A stretch of DNA of 64,000 nucleotides from Lyngbya sp. HA4199-MV5 (GCA_019359375.1 JAHHHL010000033.1:1-64000), one strand, 5' to 3'. Counted from the stretch's first letter, positions 50,675 to 60,479 are shown. Notes: generated by a model from the letters alone, not told the origin. Translations and numbers: made by a program.

Positions 50675-52588
50675 CTATTTAGATTCAGTGAAGTCAGCGT
50701 CGATTACGTCATCGTCAGCTCCACTAGAGGGAGGAGTCGGACCGCCTACATCAGGACCACCTGGAGGGGGCGCGCCTGCGTCACCACCCGCTTGCTGATA
50801 GAGGTTGCTGCTGATGCTGTAGAGCGACTGTTGCAATTCGCCTGTCAGAGTTTTGATTTGATCAAAGTCTTCTTTGGCGATCGCATCACGCAGATCTTTA
50901 ATGAGTCCTTCAACTTTGGTCTTGTCAGCCGCTGGTACTTTGTCACCCAATTCATTGATTTGCTTCTCAGCCTGGTATGACAATGAATCTGCCTGGTTTT
51001 TCAGGTCGATCTTCTCGCGCCGTTCTTTGTCAGTAGCCGCATTTTGCTCTGCTTCTCGCACCATGCGTTCCACATCGTCCTTCGGCAGAGTTGAAGCACC
51101 CGTAATACTGATAGACTGTTCCTTGCCGGTGCCTTTATCTTTCGCAGTGACATTAAGGATACCATTCGCATCAATATCGAAGGTCACTTCAATTTGAGGC
51201 ACACCACGAGGCGCGGAGGGAATGCCATCCAGACGGAAGACACCCAGATCCTTGTTATCATTTGCCAGTTCGCGTTCACCCTGAAGGATGTCAATTTCCA
51301 CATTGCTCTGACCATCCACAGCGGTCGAGAAGACTTCTGACTTCTTGGTTGGAATAGTGGTGTTGCGTGGAATGATTTTAGTCATCACGTCGCCCAGAGT
51401 TCTAACACCAAGAGACAGTGGGGTGACATCCAGCAGCAGAATGTCTTTGACTTCACCAGCCAAAACGCCAGCCTGGACAGCGGCACCAACCGCAACCACT
51501 TCATCCGGGTTCACCGTCTGGTTTGGGTCTTTGCCCAGAATGCGCTTCACCAGATCCTGTACGGCAGGAATCCGGGTAGAACCACCGACAAGCACCACTT
51601 CTTCGATCGCGCCCTTGTCGAGTTTGGCATCGCGGAGGGCATTTTCGACGGGGATACGGCAGCGATCAATCAAGTCAGCGCAGAGTTCTTCAAACTTCTG
51701 GCGAGTCAGGGTTGTATCCAGGTGCTTGGGACCATCCTGAGTCGCGGTGATGAAGGGCAGGTTGACTTCTGCTTGCGTCACGCTCGACAGTTCAATCTTG
51801 GCTTTCTCAGCCGCTTCTGTCAGGCGTTGCAGCGCTTGCTTATCTTTGCGGAGGTCGATGCCTTCTGCCTTGCGGAACTCTTCGGCGAGGTAATCCACGA
51901 TCTTCTTGTCGAAGTCGTCACCACCCAGGTGGGTATCACCAGAGGTTGCCAACACTTCAAACACGCCATCGCCCACTTCCAGAATGGATACATCGAATGT
52001 ACCACCGCCCAAGTCAAACACGATGATGGTTTCGTTGCTCTTCTTGTCCAAGCCATACGCCAGCGATGCGGCAGTCGGCTCGTTGATGATCCGCAGCACT
52101 TCAACACCCGCAATCTTGCCAGCATCTTTGGTTGCTTGACGCTGGGAGTCGTTGAAGTAAGCAGGTACGGTAATCACTGCTTGGGTCACGGTTTCGCCCA
52201 GGTACTTGCTGGCATCTTCCACCAGTTTTCTCAAGACTTGTGCCGAGATTTCTTCTGGTGCAAACTGCTTGCTCGCAGCGGGGCAGTCCAACTTCACATT
52301 GTTGTTAATGTTGAGGACTTTGTAAGCAACTTCGGTCGCTTCGTGTGTGATCTCGTCGTAGCGACGACCGATGAAGCGTTTCACCGAATAGAAGGTGTTT
52401 TCGGGGTTCATGACCGCCTGACGTTTGGCGATCTGACCGACGAGACGATCGCCATTCTTTGCAAAGGCGACAACAGAGGGGGTAGTACGAAACCCTTCAG
52501 CGTTGGCAATGACAGTGGGCTTACCACCCTCCATCACAGCGACGCATGAGTTGGTTGTACCTAAGTCAATTCCAACAACTTTTGCCAT
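50675..52588 (-). CDS. dnaK: Chaperone DnaK (Hsp70)
   Basis: The 637-residue protein is a complete Hsp70: [19 protein letters not shown] (1-22), phosphate motif [20 protein letters not shown], the adenosine motif [18 protein letters not shown], the interdomain linker [16 protein letters not shown], and the substrate-binding beta domain. The C-terminal lid ends in Gly/Pro-rich [16 protein letters not shown] and [11 protein letters not shown]. The size and the lid match the DnaK2 type of cyanobacteria. The hsp20 gene is just upstream (318 bp) on the same strand. No DnaJ or GrpE gene is adjacent. Confidence 0.97.
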   Translation of the reverse strand: MAKVVGIDLGTTNSCVAVMEGGKPTVIANAEGFRTTPSVVAFAKNGDRLVGQIAKRQAVMNPENTFYSVKRFIGRRYDEITHEATEVAYKVLNINNNVKLDCPAASKQFAPEEISAQVLRKLVEDASKYLGETVTQAVITVPAYFNDSQRQATKDAGKIAGVEVLRIINEPTAASLAYGLDKKSNETIIVFDLGGGTFDVSILEVGDGVFEVLATSGDTHLGGDDFDKKIVDYLAEEFRKAEGIDLRKDKQALQRLTEAAEKAKIELSSVTQAEVNLPFITATQDGPKHLDTTLTRQKFEELCADLIDRCRIPVENALRDAKLDKGAIEEVVLVGGSTRIPAVQDLVKRILGKDPNQTVNPDEVVAVGAAVQAGVLAGEVKDILLLDVTPLSLGVRTLGDVMTKIIPRNTTIPTKKSEVFSTAVDGQSNVEIDILQGERELANDNKDLGVFRLDGIPSAPRGVPQIEVTFDIDANGILNVTAKDKGTGKEQSISITGASTLPKDDVERMVREAEQNAATDKERREKIDLKNQADSLSYQAEKQINELGDKVPAADKTKVEGLIKDLRDAIAKEDFDQIKTLTGELQQSLYSISSNLYQQAGGDAGAPPPGGPDVGGPTPPSSGADDDVIDADFTESK

Positions 52589-52906
52589 GAGTGCTTCGGC
52601 TCCATCAAATTTACGAGAATAATTACAGGGGGTGGCAGCTAGTCAGTTAAGCCAGAGCCAGTTAAGCCAGCGTAGGTGAGCGCGATCGGCTTGCAGTATG
52701 CCAGTATGCGAGTAGCAAGAATGATTTTGGTACTACCGCGTTACGCACAATGCGCCCTTCTACTTCCTCTATACTGAGCGCGATTGATGCTCTGATGAAG
52801 GCGTATTTACCGAACCTACGCTTGGACGGTTGGAAAGAAAGGATAAAGGATGAAGGCTAAAGGCTAAATTGCTTTCTATACTTCATCCTTTAGCATTTAG
52901 CCTTTC
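52589..52906. other. 318-bp region between hsp20 and dnaK
   Basis: Reading on the minus strand, the hsp20 gene ends at 52907. An interrupted inverted repeat of the GGATGAAGGCTAAAGGC...TTCATCCTTTAGCATTTAGCC kind (about 52845-52905) may be the hsp20 terminator. The CAGTTAAGCCAG motif occurs twice at about 52647-52670. The dnaK promoter should lie closer to 52600-52700. No CIRCE element (TTAGCACTC-N9-GAGTGCTAA) is present. Confidence 0.5.
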
Positions 52907-53446
52907 TTACGCCGCTTTTTCTGCCCAGAGGTCATCTGTCTGCACAGCTTCGGGTGCGGTGGGAGCGGTGTCGCTGGCTTCTAGAACGGGTTCAGCGGTG
53001 GCACCTGTCAGGTTGACTTTCACCACTTTGGGACGATCGCTCACCGCTTTGGGTAAGGTCAAGGTGAGAATGCCATCCGTGAAGTCGGCTTTGACCTGAT
53101 CGTTCTGAATGGCAACAGGCAAGGGAACGACGCGACGGAAGCTGCCATAGCGGAACTCCGATCGGAACAATTTGCCGTCTTCGTGCTTGGCTTCTGAGCG
53201 GTATTCGCCAGAAATCGAAACGCCTTCGCGGGTCACTTGAATGTCCAGATCGTTCGCGTCGATACCAGGCAACTCAGCACGAAGAACAAAATCGGTCTCT
53301 GTGGCTTTGAGCTCGATCGCGGGTGTCCACGTTCTTGCAACAGGGGAAGCAGGACGACTGACCGGGGTGAAATCGGCAAACAATTGATCCAATTGACGGC
53401 TCAGGGTTTCGACTTCTTGCCAGGGTTGCCAACGAATAAGTGCCAT
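52907..53446 (-). CDS. hspA: Small heat shock protein Hsp20 (HspA)
   Basis: From the ATG ending at 53446 (MALIRWQPWQEVETLSRQL) the protein has 179 residues. The alpha-crystallin domain (about 45-140) has PAIELKATETDFVLRAELPGID, SISGEYRSEAKHEDG, FRSEFRYGSFRRVVPLPV and the closing DGILTLTLPKA (A-x-x-x-n-G-v-L-like motif). The C-terminus is Ala/Glu/Pro-rich and lacks an obvious IXI motif. A longer frame to 53530 is not preferred because AAGAGGTAACAACCCT lies at the right distance before the chosen ATG. It prevents aggregation of heat-damaged proteins and binds thylakoid membranes in cyanobacteria. Confidence 0.95.
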   Translation of the reverse strand: MALIRWQPWQEVETLSRQLDQLFADFTPVSRPASPVARTWTPAIELKATETDFVLRAELPGIDANDLDIQVTREGVSISGEYRSEAKHEDGKLFRSEFRYGSFRRVVPLPVAIQNDQVKADFTDGILTLTLPKAVSDRPKVVKVNLTGATAEPVLEASDTAPTAPEAVQTDDLWAEKAA

Positions 53447-53454
53447 AGGGTTGT

Positions 53455-53480
53455 TACCTCTTGAACGAGATGGATAGGTA
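53455..53480 (-). promoter_or_regulatory. Candidate RNA thermosensor hairpin at hspA ribosome site
   Basis: On the minus strand TACCT (53480-53476) can pair with AGGTA (53459-53455), part of the AAGAGGTAA ribosome-binding sequence just before the hspA ATG. The helix is only five pairs, of limited strength, with possible additional CTC/GAG pairing inside. Short hairpins of this sort are known from cyanobacterial hsp17 leaders, so it is worth testing; prediction only. Confidence 0.3.
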
Positions 53481-53631
53481 GGAACGAGACGCTGCCTTGA
53501 ACGAGGCGAAAATGTATAGCGTTGCAACATGATTGCTTGAGAAAGTAGTAAAGAGAGGAGGCAGTTAACGAGGTAAAGTAGCTCTTGCTTGGCGAAGCTT
53601 TACTGTTAGCGCCAATGAACCTAATGTAAGC

Positions 53632-53659
53632 TAGATAAGGGTCTGACACATTGGTGCAA
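53632..53659 (-). promoter_or_regulatory. Candidate hspA promoter
   Basis: On the minus strand TTGCAC (53659-53654) and TATCTA (53637-53632) are separated by 16 bp, in reasonable agreement with a sigma70-type promoter. It lies about 185 bp upstream of the hspA ATG, leaving a long leader. Approximate assignment. Confidence 0.35.
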
Positions 53660-53845
53660 ACCGTAAGCGCTCAGTTGTGTTTGCCGATGGAGATGGTTAT
53701 AGGTTAATCAGTAGTTAAGCGGCAAACCGAAACTAATGGACGGGTTTACCGATCAATGAATGGTAAATAATTAGGCGAATGAGCTAACAGTTTTTTGAGA
53801 AGGGAACACTGCAAACTGAACACGTTTAGCAATTCAATTTTTGCC

Positions 53846-54826
53846 ATGCGCTTGAGAAAAGTAGAGTTAGACCGATGCCATAAGGCTCTGTTGCTTATGG
53901 TGCTTGCATCCACGATCGCGCTCAATGCGATTGCCTGGATGCAGGCTCGCAGCATGACGCATTTTGTTGAACAGGGACAACGTACCGCAAGGCTGGAAAA
54001 ACTGTCGATCGCGGATAAGCTAAAGGTCGCGCTGATGGGTGTGGCACTGCCCAGACCGATGAATCAACGCTCACCATCTGATGAAGGTCTGAGGTATGAG
54101 ACGCATCGGATTTCAATGGGCGATCGTGAATGGCTGGAAGCCTGGTTTATGCCGCAGCGATCGTCCCGTGGCATGGTTCTGCTGTTTCCACCCTACGCCT
54201 CCAGCAAAGATGCCCTGCTCCCCGTGGCAAAAAGCCTGCACGATTTGGGCTACGATGTGCTGCTCGTAGACTTTCACGGTGCGGGTGGTTCCAGCGGTAG
54301 CGATTCAACTCTGGGCATTCGGGAAGCCGATGATGTGGTGCAATCGGTCGCCTATGCCCAGCGAACGTGGTCGAAGCGTCCGGTGATTCTTTACGGTGCC
54401 TCAATGGGTGCAACCGCCGTCATGCGGGCGATCGCCCAGAAAGGCATTACACCCGTTGCCGTGATTTTGGAAAGCCCCTTCGATCGCCTCCTCAATACGG
54501 TTCGTCATCGCTTTGCTGTCATGGGCATTCCTTCGTTCCCTGCTGCAGAATTGATTGTGTTTTGGGGCGGGGTGCAGCAGCACATTGATGGGTTTGCCCA
54601 CAATCCAGTGGAGTATGCCAGTGCCATCAAATGCCCTGTGCTGCTGTTGCATGGCGAGATGGATACGCGGGTAACGCAACAGGACGCGATCGCCATCTAC
54701 AAACATCTCCCAGGACGCAAACAGCTTGTTCTGTTTCCAAACTCAGTTGGGCACGGTTCAATCGCAATCAACTATTCCACCCTTTGGAAACAGCAGGTGG
54801 CAGACTTTCTGAAGATGAAAACATAA
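53846..54826 (+). CDS. Membrane-anchored alpha/beta hydrolase
   Basis: From the ATG at 53846 (MRLRKVELDRCHKALLLM) the protein has 326 residues; a TTG at 53795 is in frame but unlikely. One N-terminal TM helix (about 13-31, ALLLMVLASTIALNAIAWM) anchors an alpha/beta-hydrolase fold: MVLLFPPYASSKDAL, LLVDFHGAGGSSG, the nucleophile in ILYGASMGATAVMRA (about 203-217), the acid in LLLHGEMDTRVT, and the His in NSVGHGSIA. The GxSxG Ser in GASMG is clear. Relatives are named after YqkD or Bem46. Substrate unknown. Confidence 0.9.
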   Translation: MRLRKVELDRCHKALLLMVLASTIALNAIAWMQARSMTHFVEQGQRTARLEKLSIADKLKVALMGVALPRPMNQRSPSDEGLRYETHRISMGDREWLEAWFMPQRSSRGMVLLFPPYASSKDALLPVAKSLHDLGYDVLLVDFHGAGGSSGSDSTLGIREADDVVQSVAYAQRTWSKRPVILYGASMGATAVMRAIAQKGITPVAVILESPFDRLLNTVRHRFAVMGIPSFPAAELIVFWGGVQQHIDGFAHNPVEYASAIKCPVLLLHGEMDTRVTQQDAIAIYKHLPGRKQLVLFPNSVGHGSIAINYSTLWKQQVADFLKMKT

Positions 54827-54855
54827 CGCGATCGCGCTAATGTTTAGTCCAGATA

Positions 54856-55782
54856 TCACATATTTCCTTCGTTCTTCAAATACACTTTTTCTCGAATAGC
54901 CTCTTCGTGAACAAAAGCAAAACTTCCGACAGCATCATTCCAAAGCTTCCTTAGCAACTCATAGCTTTCAGTTCTTGTTAGATATTCTAAAATACTTTCC
55001 CAGTCATCTAAACTATTCTCATGAGGCACACCATTAGACAGACACCACTCAATTAGAGAAAAGGGGTAGTGCATGGCTTCTGTAAGCTTGAGAATAGTCT
55101 TCTGAGCTTCGCTATTCTGCTTGCCAGATTTAAAGTCCTCTATATACCTTAGCCTTAAAATCTCTGCGAATTCTAGTTCATTTATCCAACCATCTTGATA
55201 AAGCATATTATTAGCTTTACACCATGATTCTAGGTTGAAATTTGGGTTTCTCCGAGGTGGAATATTAAAATCTAGAATATGCCAATTTAAGAGTTCACAT
55301 TGATGAATCTTTTGGACAACTGATTCTGCTTCATTTCTGTCAACGCTGCGAAATATCCGTTGAGGAGCGTGACTTTCATACTCCGCCTTGTAGTCTGCGC
55401 AAAAGTCCTCATAACTGTCATACCCCATTTCTTCCCAATTTAAGCCCTCGTCTTTCAACGCTTCTTCAAGATCAGTAGAGCGTTCCCAAACAGTGGTTTC
55501 AAATTTATAGAACTCATCATTGTATGAAATTGCTGATTGATAGACGCTGTAAATTCGATCGCCTGGATTGAGTAGAACGCCGTTTGCGATCGCGCGTTGT
55601 GCCTTCTCAGTCGATACAGATTGTAGAAGTTTATAAGCCGTTGCCCGAACGCTTAACGTTTCATCATTGAGAGCTTCAATTAACAGATCAATGCCAGTAT
55701 CGCCAGCATTCAGCGCTTCAGCAAGCAGTTCTGCTTTTTGAGTGGGAGTAGTGATCGCAAACTGCTGATGAATGTCTTCCAT
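54856..55782 (-). CDS. HEAT-repeat-containing hypothetical protein
   Basis: The ATG ending at 55782 (MEDIHQQFAITTPTQKAELLAEAL) gives 308 residues; the longer frame to 56067 overlaps the TPR gene and is non-coding there. The N-terminus (about 15-70) has HEAT-like helices (AEALNAGDTGIDLLIEALNDETLSVRATAYKLLQ). The remainder has no domain I recognise, with an unusual density of acidic and aromatic residues (WEEMGYDSYEDFCADYKAEYESH). Such proteins often act as scaffolds. The GC content is lower than in neighbours. Confidence 0.8.
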   Translation of the reverse strand: MEDIHQQFAITTPTQKAELLAEALNAGDTGIDLLIEALNDETLSVRATAYKLLQSVSTEKAQRAIANGVLLNPGDRIYSVYQSAISYNDEFYKFETTVWERSTDLEEALKDEGLNWEEMGYDSYEDFCADYKAEYESHAPQRIFRSVDRNEAESVVQKIHQCELLNWHILDFNIPPRRNPNFNLESWCKANNMLYQDGWINELEFAEILRLRYIEDFKSGKQNSEAQKTILKLTEAMHYPFSLIEWCLSNGVPHENSLDDWESILEYLTRTESYELLRKLWNDAVGSFAFVHEEAIREKVYLKNEGNM

Positions 55783-55864
55783 ATACTCAACTACTACGAG
55801 GACAAAACTTGTCGAATTTATTATAGTACATACAAACCAATCAGCGGCTCGGCACTTGCAGGAG

Positions 55865-57472
55865 TTAAAGGGAAACCGCTGCTGAAGTAGGCGGATGGTG
55901 CTGGAGTAGCGCTTGCGAAACCCGATCGAGAACGCCTTGCCAATCATCCGGCTGGGTTTGACGGAACAGGCGCATGGTGGGATACCAGGGTGTGTCTTCG
56001 CGGTGTAGCATCCAGCGCCAGTCGGGGAGGTAGGTGAGCAACACCCAGACTGGTTTGCCGAGGGCACCTGCGAGGTGGGCGATCGAGGTATCGACGGTGA
56101 TCACGAGATCTAACTGGGCGATCGCGGCAGCGGTGTCGGCAAGATCATGCAACTGGCTGCCCAACTCCTGAATTTGAGAATCCCACCCCAGTTCAGCTAA
56201 TGCCGTTTGAGCGATGCCTTTTTGCAAGCTGTAGTAGGTAATGTCGGGCAGTTGGAGGAGTGGTGCAAAGTGCTTGAGCGAGCACGATCGACTCTGGTTT
56301 TTCTTGTATAGATGCCCGCCCGACCAAACTAGACCAACCTTCAAGCGAGGGGTCTCTGGAGTGTTTGAGCCAGCGATCGCCAGATCAACGCGGTTCTCTG
56401 TTGGCGGTGTGAGGTAAGGCACTTGAGCCGGAACCGTTTCCTGAGTGGTGCCCAAAATAGCAGGCAGGCTCATCAGCGGGGCGTAGACATCAAAATGGGG
56501 TGCAGGATAGCCCAACGGCACTAATGCATCAATACCGGGCACGGTTGAGAGAAGGCGCATCAACGGTTGGTGACAGGTCAACACAATGCGTCCGCCTTTC
56601 TGAGCAACGATCGCGGCATAGCGAATGAACTGAATCGTATCGCCCAAGCCCTGCTCGGCATGGAGCAAAATAGTGCGCCCCGTCAGATCTGAGCCATCCC
56701 ACACAGGTTGCCGAAACGGGCAGGGCGGAAATTCCCGCGTTTGAAAGCGTGACTCATACTCTGGAAAGCCCTCACGATAGTTGCCGTCTGCAAGCAAGAT
56801 TAATGAGCGGTTGTAACGAGCACTGGCATCCGCTGGGTTGAGCGCCAAGGCACGATCGAAGTACACCATCGCCTCTTGAGCTTGCCCCTGATCTTGCAGC
56901 GCGGTGCCCAAACTATTGAGCGCCTCAGGATAGTCTGGTCGAATTGCCAGCGCTCGACGGTGATAGGCGATCGCGGTTGTTGCCTTACCCTGCTGTTGTA
57001 AAACCGTGCCAATGGTGTTGAGGGCGATCGCATCGTTGGGCTGTACCGATAACGCCTGAAGGTAATAGCTTATCGCTTCATCCAGCTTGCCCTGCTCGAT
57101 CAGAATGATGCCCAGGTTGTGATATGCCTGCAAATTCTCTGGCTGAAAGGTGATGATCTGCGTGTAGGACGCGATCGCCTCTTCAATCAGTTGCTTACCC
57201 TGCTTCCACAGCGCAACACTCAAATTTTCCCGCGCACTGACGTAACCCGGTCGTAGCGCCAACGCCTGCCGATACAGGGCAATTCCTTCATCCAGCCGTC
57301 CCTGCTGACACGCAATCACGCCCATCAAGTTCAGTGCGTCCACCTGCTGAGGCTGCTGCTGCAAAATTTGACGATAGAGTTGCTCTGCCTGGGAGAGCCG
57401 TCCTGCCTGATGGTGAGCCGTCGCAGTTGCCAGCAGTTGCGGAATGTTGATTGGAGAGGGGTAGATTTCCAC
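55865..57472 (-). CDS. TPR protein with GT9/GT41-like glycosyltransferase domain
   Basis: The 535-residue protein has an N-terminal set of about six TPR units (about 9-225), with the repeat consensus AYHNLGIILIEQGKLDEAISYYLQAL near residues 120-145. The C-terminal part (about 265-525) resembles the heptosyltransferase or SPINDLY-like glycosyltransferase: GLGDTIQFIRYAAIVAQKGGRI, LKVGLVWSGG, LVITVDTSIAHLAGALGKPVWVLLTYLPDWRWML and a terminal FRQTQPDDW. The start is GTG (ending at 57472), preceded by eight C residues with no visible ribosome site, so the N-terminus may be disturbed. Confidence 0.85.
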   Translation of the reverse strand: MEIYPSPINIPQLLATATAHHQAGRLSQAEQLYRQILQQQPQQVDALNLMGVIACQQGRLDEGIALYRQALALRPGYVSARENLSVALWKQGKQLIEEAIASYTQIITFQPENLQAYHNLGIILIEQGKLDEAISYYLQALSVQPNDAIALNTIGTVLQQQGKATTAIAYHRRALAIRPDYPEALNSLGTALQDQGQAQEAMVYFDRALALNPADASARYNRSLILLADGNYREGFPEYESRFQTREFPPCPFRQPVWDGSDLTGRTILLHAEQGLGDTIQFIRYAAIVAQKGGRIVLTCHQPLMRLLSTVPGIDALVPLGYPAPHFDVYAPLMSLPAILGTTQETVPAQVPYLTPPTENRVDLAIAGSNTPETPRLKVGLVWSGGHLYKKNQSRSCSLKHFAPLLQLPDITYYSLQKGIAQTALAELGWDSQIQELGSQLHDLADTAAAIAQLDLVITVDTSIAHLAGALGKPVWVLLTYLPDWRWMLHREDTPWYPTMRLFRQTQPDDWQGVLDRVSQALLQHHPPTSAAVSL

Positions 57473-57881
57473 GGGGGGGGAAGGGGGGAGGGATGAAGGA
57501 TGAGGGATGAAGGATGAGGGCTAAAGGCTAAAAGATGAAGGCTAAAGGCTAAAAGGTTTTAACAGTTGTTAGTGATCGGTGAAGCAGTGATCAGTGGATG
57601 AACGTGGCGTGACGGAAGGCTGGGAACTGAACACGGATGACTGCCTTCTGCCCTCTGCCTATGCGTTCGTCAAGCACTGTATCAGCATTCCCGGAAGCGA
57701 TGATCTTCTACCGGGTGCTTTCGATCGTCAGAGCGTCTGCTTTTGGTTCTTAAACGTTAGTTTCCTAAAGGGTTACTTTTCGTTAATATACTGAACAAGC
57801 TTCTGCGGCTTACGTCGCTTCTACGATCGCTAGATCGAGCCGTGAGTCAATTTACCGTCTTCGTTTCAGGTTGGCTCTGGT
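57473..57881. repeat. 409-bp gap with GGATGAR and CTAAAGG heptamers
   Basis: GGGATGAAGGATGAGGGATGAAGGATGAGGGCTAAAGGCTAAAAGATGAAGGC occupies about 57490-57545, all in steps of seven. GTTAGTGATCGGTGAAGCAGTGATCAGTGGATG (57568-57600) is of the CAGTNNN kind. A frame at 57594-57794 is considered non-coding. The 3' portion should hold the promoter of the 57882 gene. Confidence 0.75.
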
Positions 57882-58268
57882 ATGTTTGACCTCTTTCCAT
57901 TTGAGATTCACCTGAGCGCGGTTGCGATCGCGGGTACAGGCTTGTGGTCATTGTCGCTCTATTTGGGGTTTAGCACCCTCAGTGAGTGGGTTACGCATCA
58001 GCTCAATCGCTGGTTCAACTTTGCGGAGCGATCGCTCTACACCTCCGTCGAAGAATTTGAACGCACGCGTAAAGGCAGAGAAGCCCAAAATGCCTTTTAC
58101 GCCTCTGCTTTTAGCATTGTGCCGTTTCTGCTAGCAGGTGCATTGTGCAACTACGGTGTCGAACTCACGCTAGGACGCAGTTGGGCGATCAGCGTTGGTA
58201 TCCTCGCGTGCATTGGTTGTGGCATTTATGAGCTGGGGCGACGTGATGGGCGATCGGAGGGGGAGTAG
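57882..58268 (+). CDS. Small membrane protein, unknown
   Basis: The 128-residue protein has three hydrophobic stretches: about 10-30 (LSAVAIAGTGLWSLSLYLGF), 72-92 (ASAFSIVPFLLAGALCNYG) and 100-120 (WAISVGILACIGCGIYELG). Between helix 1 and 2 there is a charged, cytoplasmic region (SLYTSVEEFERTRKGREAQN). I cannot name the family. The ATG at 57882 follows a plain upstream region with no strong ribosome site. The stop is followed by heptamer repeats. Confidence 0.72.
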   Translation: MFDLFPFEIHLSAVAIAGTGLWSLSLYLGFSTLSEWVTHQLNRWFNFAERSLYTSVEEFERTRKGREAQNAFYASAFSIVPFLLAGALCNYGVELTLGRSWAISVGILACIGCGIYELGRRDGRSEGE

Positions 58269-58421
58269 GGAGGCAGAAGAAGTTGTTGGTTGTTGGTTGT
58301 TAGTTGTTAGAAAAAGCGATAACGCAGGAGGCGGGAAACAAGAACTGTATGATTGGCAACTAAAAACTACAACTAAAAACAAAAAACTGGCTAAACTTAA
58401 AATTTTCTTACTCCTCACTCC
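58269..58421. repeat. GTTGTTG repeat in convergent gap
   Basis: AGTTGTTGGTTGTTGGTTGTTAGTTGTTAG (about 58279-58309) and ACTAAAAACTACAACTAAAAACAAAAAACTGGC (58358-58391) lie in the convergent gap between the membrane protein gene and the MscS gene. The array ends with CTCCTCACTCCTCACCC. Confidence 0.8.
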
Positions 58422-60254
58422 TCACCCCTTCCCAGCCTGCTCTGGTGCCCGATCGCTGCCGTTCTGGTCATCCGTGAGATGCGGTAAATCGGTGGAGCTA
58501 CGGAACCAGAGAGACTGCTGGGGTAGCCCGATCGCAATGCCTTCTTGATCGAGGGCGTGTTTAAGGCGACGGCGAAATTCGCGGGCAACGTTCCACTGCT
58601 GGAGGGGTAGGGTTTTAATCCATACCCGTAACGTAATACCATCGTTGCTGATCTCATCCACTCCTAAAACTTCCGGGGGTTCAGGAATGCTTGTTCTCCA
58701 GACGGGATCGCTGGTCATATCTTCGCCAACGTGCTTGACGACCGCGATCGCCTGATCGACATTCGCATCGTAGGCGATCGTGATGCCCAGATCTACCCGT
58801 GACCAGTCCTTTGAGAGATTTTCGACGACGGTGATCGAACTGTTGGGAATAGTAATCAGCCGTCCTTCAGAGTTGCGGAGTTGAGTAATCCGAAGATTCA
58901 ACGTTTCTACCAATCCCGATGCTTTGCCAATCTGGATGACATCGCCAACGGCGTACTGGTCTTCCCAGAGAATGAGGAGACCGTTGATGAAGTCCTTAAT
59001 CAGGTTTTGGGAGGCGAAGGAAATGGCTAAGCCTAAAATCCCTGCACCAGCCAGGACGGGTCCCAGTTCGACACCGACGATCGACAGGGCTGTAAGGACT
59101 CCTGTGCTAATCCAAAAGGTGGCAATAACGCTTCGTAGTGCGCGCGAAAAGGTCGTGACTCGCAGGGATAAGCGTTGAGAGGTATCGGGCGACAGTAGTT
59201 CGTTCGTGGTTAGGGCACTGAAAAAGCGATCGATCACCACGTCACTCACCCGAATGAGCAAGTATGTGACAACGATGACTCCCAGAATCTTCAGCGGTCC
59301 CGATAGCACCAGTGACTGCATCCAACGGGTATATGGAAACAGTCCTAAAATGACTAGAATGCCGCCTAACCAGAGTCCCAACTGGATGGCTTGCAACAAC
59401 CGCCGCTGCACGTCATTGATAGTGCGATCGCGTCGTTGATCAATTTGATCCTGCACTGCGGTCATTGCCTGCGTGCTGGTAGGATCAACCCCAGAAGCAG
59501 ACTCGCTCATTGCCTCAAACTGAGCCAACAGCCGCTTTCGTTGGGCTTTCAGCCAACGTTGTACCAGTGCCAAAAGACCACTAACGATGACAAGCCCAAG
59601 GGCAATTTGTCCCGCCAAAGATCCTTGCTTGATCAGCGATCGCGGCTGACGCTCTTGTCTGGCAGTAGTGAGCGCCTCTTTGATAGTTTGGGTCAGTTCA
59701 GTCGCTCGTTGCTCCGGGTCTTGCCCCTGGAGTTGAGCATCCAGCGCGGTGACGGTCATCAAATAGCGATCGCCGATGGAGATCACAGGCTGACGGCTGG
59801 ACTCATCCACCACTGATTTCACGTCTAACGTTTTGGAATCGTTAGCATTATCTGCAATCTGATTGAGTTCCTTTTCAATCTTTTGTGCGCGCTCCTTGAT
59901 GGGGGGAGTGCCAGATTTGGTTTCCTGCTGAGCGCTGACACCAGGAGCCGCAATCACAAAGAGGGTTCGTCCATCCAGCGTGATATCTGCCGTTGCCGCC
60001 GTAGAGGAGTTGGCGATCGTAGAAGCGTTTGCAGTTCCACTTGAAGGACTGGGTGCAGCCGTCGCTTTCGGTGGTTGAAGATAGGAGGGCACAGCGCTTT
60101 GACTCAGGCTCATGGAAGCCGTCATGACAATGAGCGCGATCGTAGCCAGTCCCAGACTACACCGGGTAAACCACCTGCTGTATCTGGAGCGAGAAAAAAG
60201 AGTCCGCAGAGAGGGGTATAGTTTTGCCTTTGTTTGGGTTAAATTCAGTTGCAT
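58422..60254 (-). CDS. Mechanosensitive ion channel (MscS family)
   Basis: From the ATG ending at 60254 (MQLNLTQTKAKLYPSLRTLF) the protein has 610 residues; a TTG four codons earlier is possible. The N-terminal TM/signal region (about 26-50) is followed by a periplasmic domain (about 55-195) rich in Ala/Ser/Thr, then TM helices (about 205, 290, 315, 375 and 395 onwards). The MscS core contains ILGLAISFASQNLIKDFINGLLILWEDQYAVGDVIQIG, and the beta domain has EGRLITIPNSSITVVENLSKDWSR. It is larger than minimal MscS (about 286) and matches the long cyanobacterial type. It relieves osmotic downshock. Confidence 0.92.
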   Translation of the reverse strand: MQLNLTQTKAKLYPSLRTLFSRSRYSRWFTRCSLGLATIALIVMTASMSLSQSAVPSYLQPPKATAAPSPSSGTANASTIANSSTAATADITLDGRTLFVIAAPGVSAQQETKSGTPPIKERAQKIEKELNQIADNANDSKTLDVKSVVDESSRQPVISIGDRYLMTVTALDAQLQGQDPEQRATELTQTIKEALTTARQERQPRSLIKQGSLAGQIALGLVIVSGLLALVQRWLKAQRKRLLAQFEAMSESASGVDPTSTQAMTAVQDQIDQRRDRTINDVQRRLLQAIQLGLWLGGILVILGLFPYTRWMQSLVLSGPLKILGVIVVTYLLIRVSDVVIDRFFSALTTNELLSPDTSQRLSLRVTTFSRALRSVIATFWISTGVLTALSIVGVELGPVLAGAGILGLAISFASQNLIKDFINGLLILWEDQYAVGDVIQIGKASGLVETLNLRITQLRNSEGRLITIPNSSITVVENLSKDWSRVDLGITIAYDANVDQAIAVVKHVGEDMTSDPVWRTSIPEPPEVLGVDEISNDGITLRVWIKTLPLQQWNVAREFRRRLKHALDQEGIAIGLPQQSLWFRSSTDLPHLTDDQNGSDRAPEQAGKG

Positions 60255-60479
60255 ATAGCCATCCAATGCACAATCAAGGCGACCAATAGAAGGCGATCGA
60301 CTTGCGGTTGTCTAACCCTGACGCGCAACGATCGTCCCGTAACCACCTTAATCTGCTCTACGCCATAACCATCCTACTCAGGGAAGATTGACGCGATCGC
60401 CCCTTTCCCCCTTTAATCCCAGGTCTTTTGTTCTGGCAAAATCTTACAGCCTCGCGCCAGTTCTACAAAGCCTCATTCC

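Noticed and set aside
51722-52549. 275-residue frame opposite dnaK
   Set aside because: It is the antisense shadow of the strongly conserved dnaK coding sequence.
52589-52906. CIRCE element upstream of dnaK
   Set aside because: The conserved TTAGCACTC-N9-GAGTGCTAA inverted repeat is absent.
55783-56067. Extended N-terminus of the HEAT-like protein
   Set aside because: The extra 95 residues overlap the 3' end of the TPR gene in another frame and look random (Cys/Ser/Pro-rich); the ATG ending at 55782 begins the protein-like part.
57594-57794. 66-residue frame upstream of the small membrane protein
   Set aside because: The frame is partly repeat-derived and lacks motifs.
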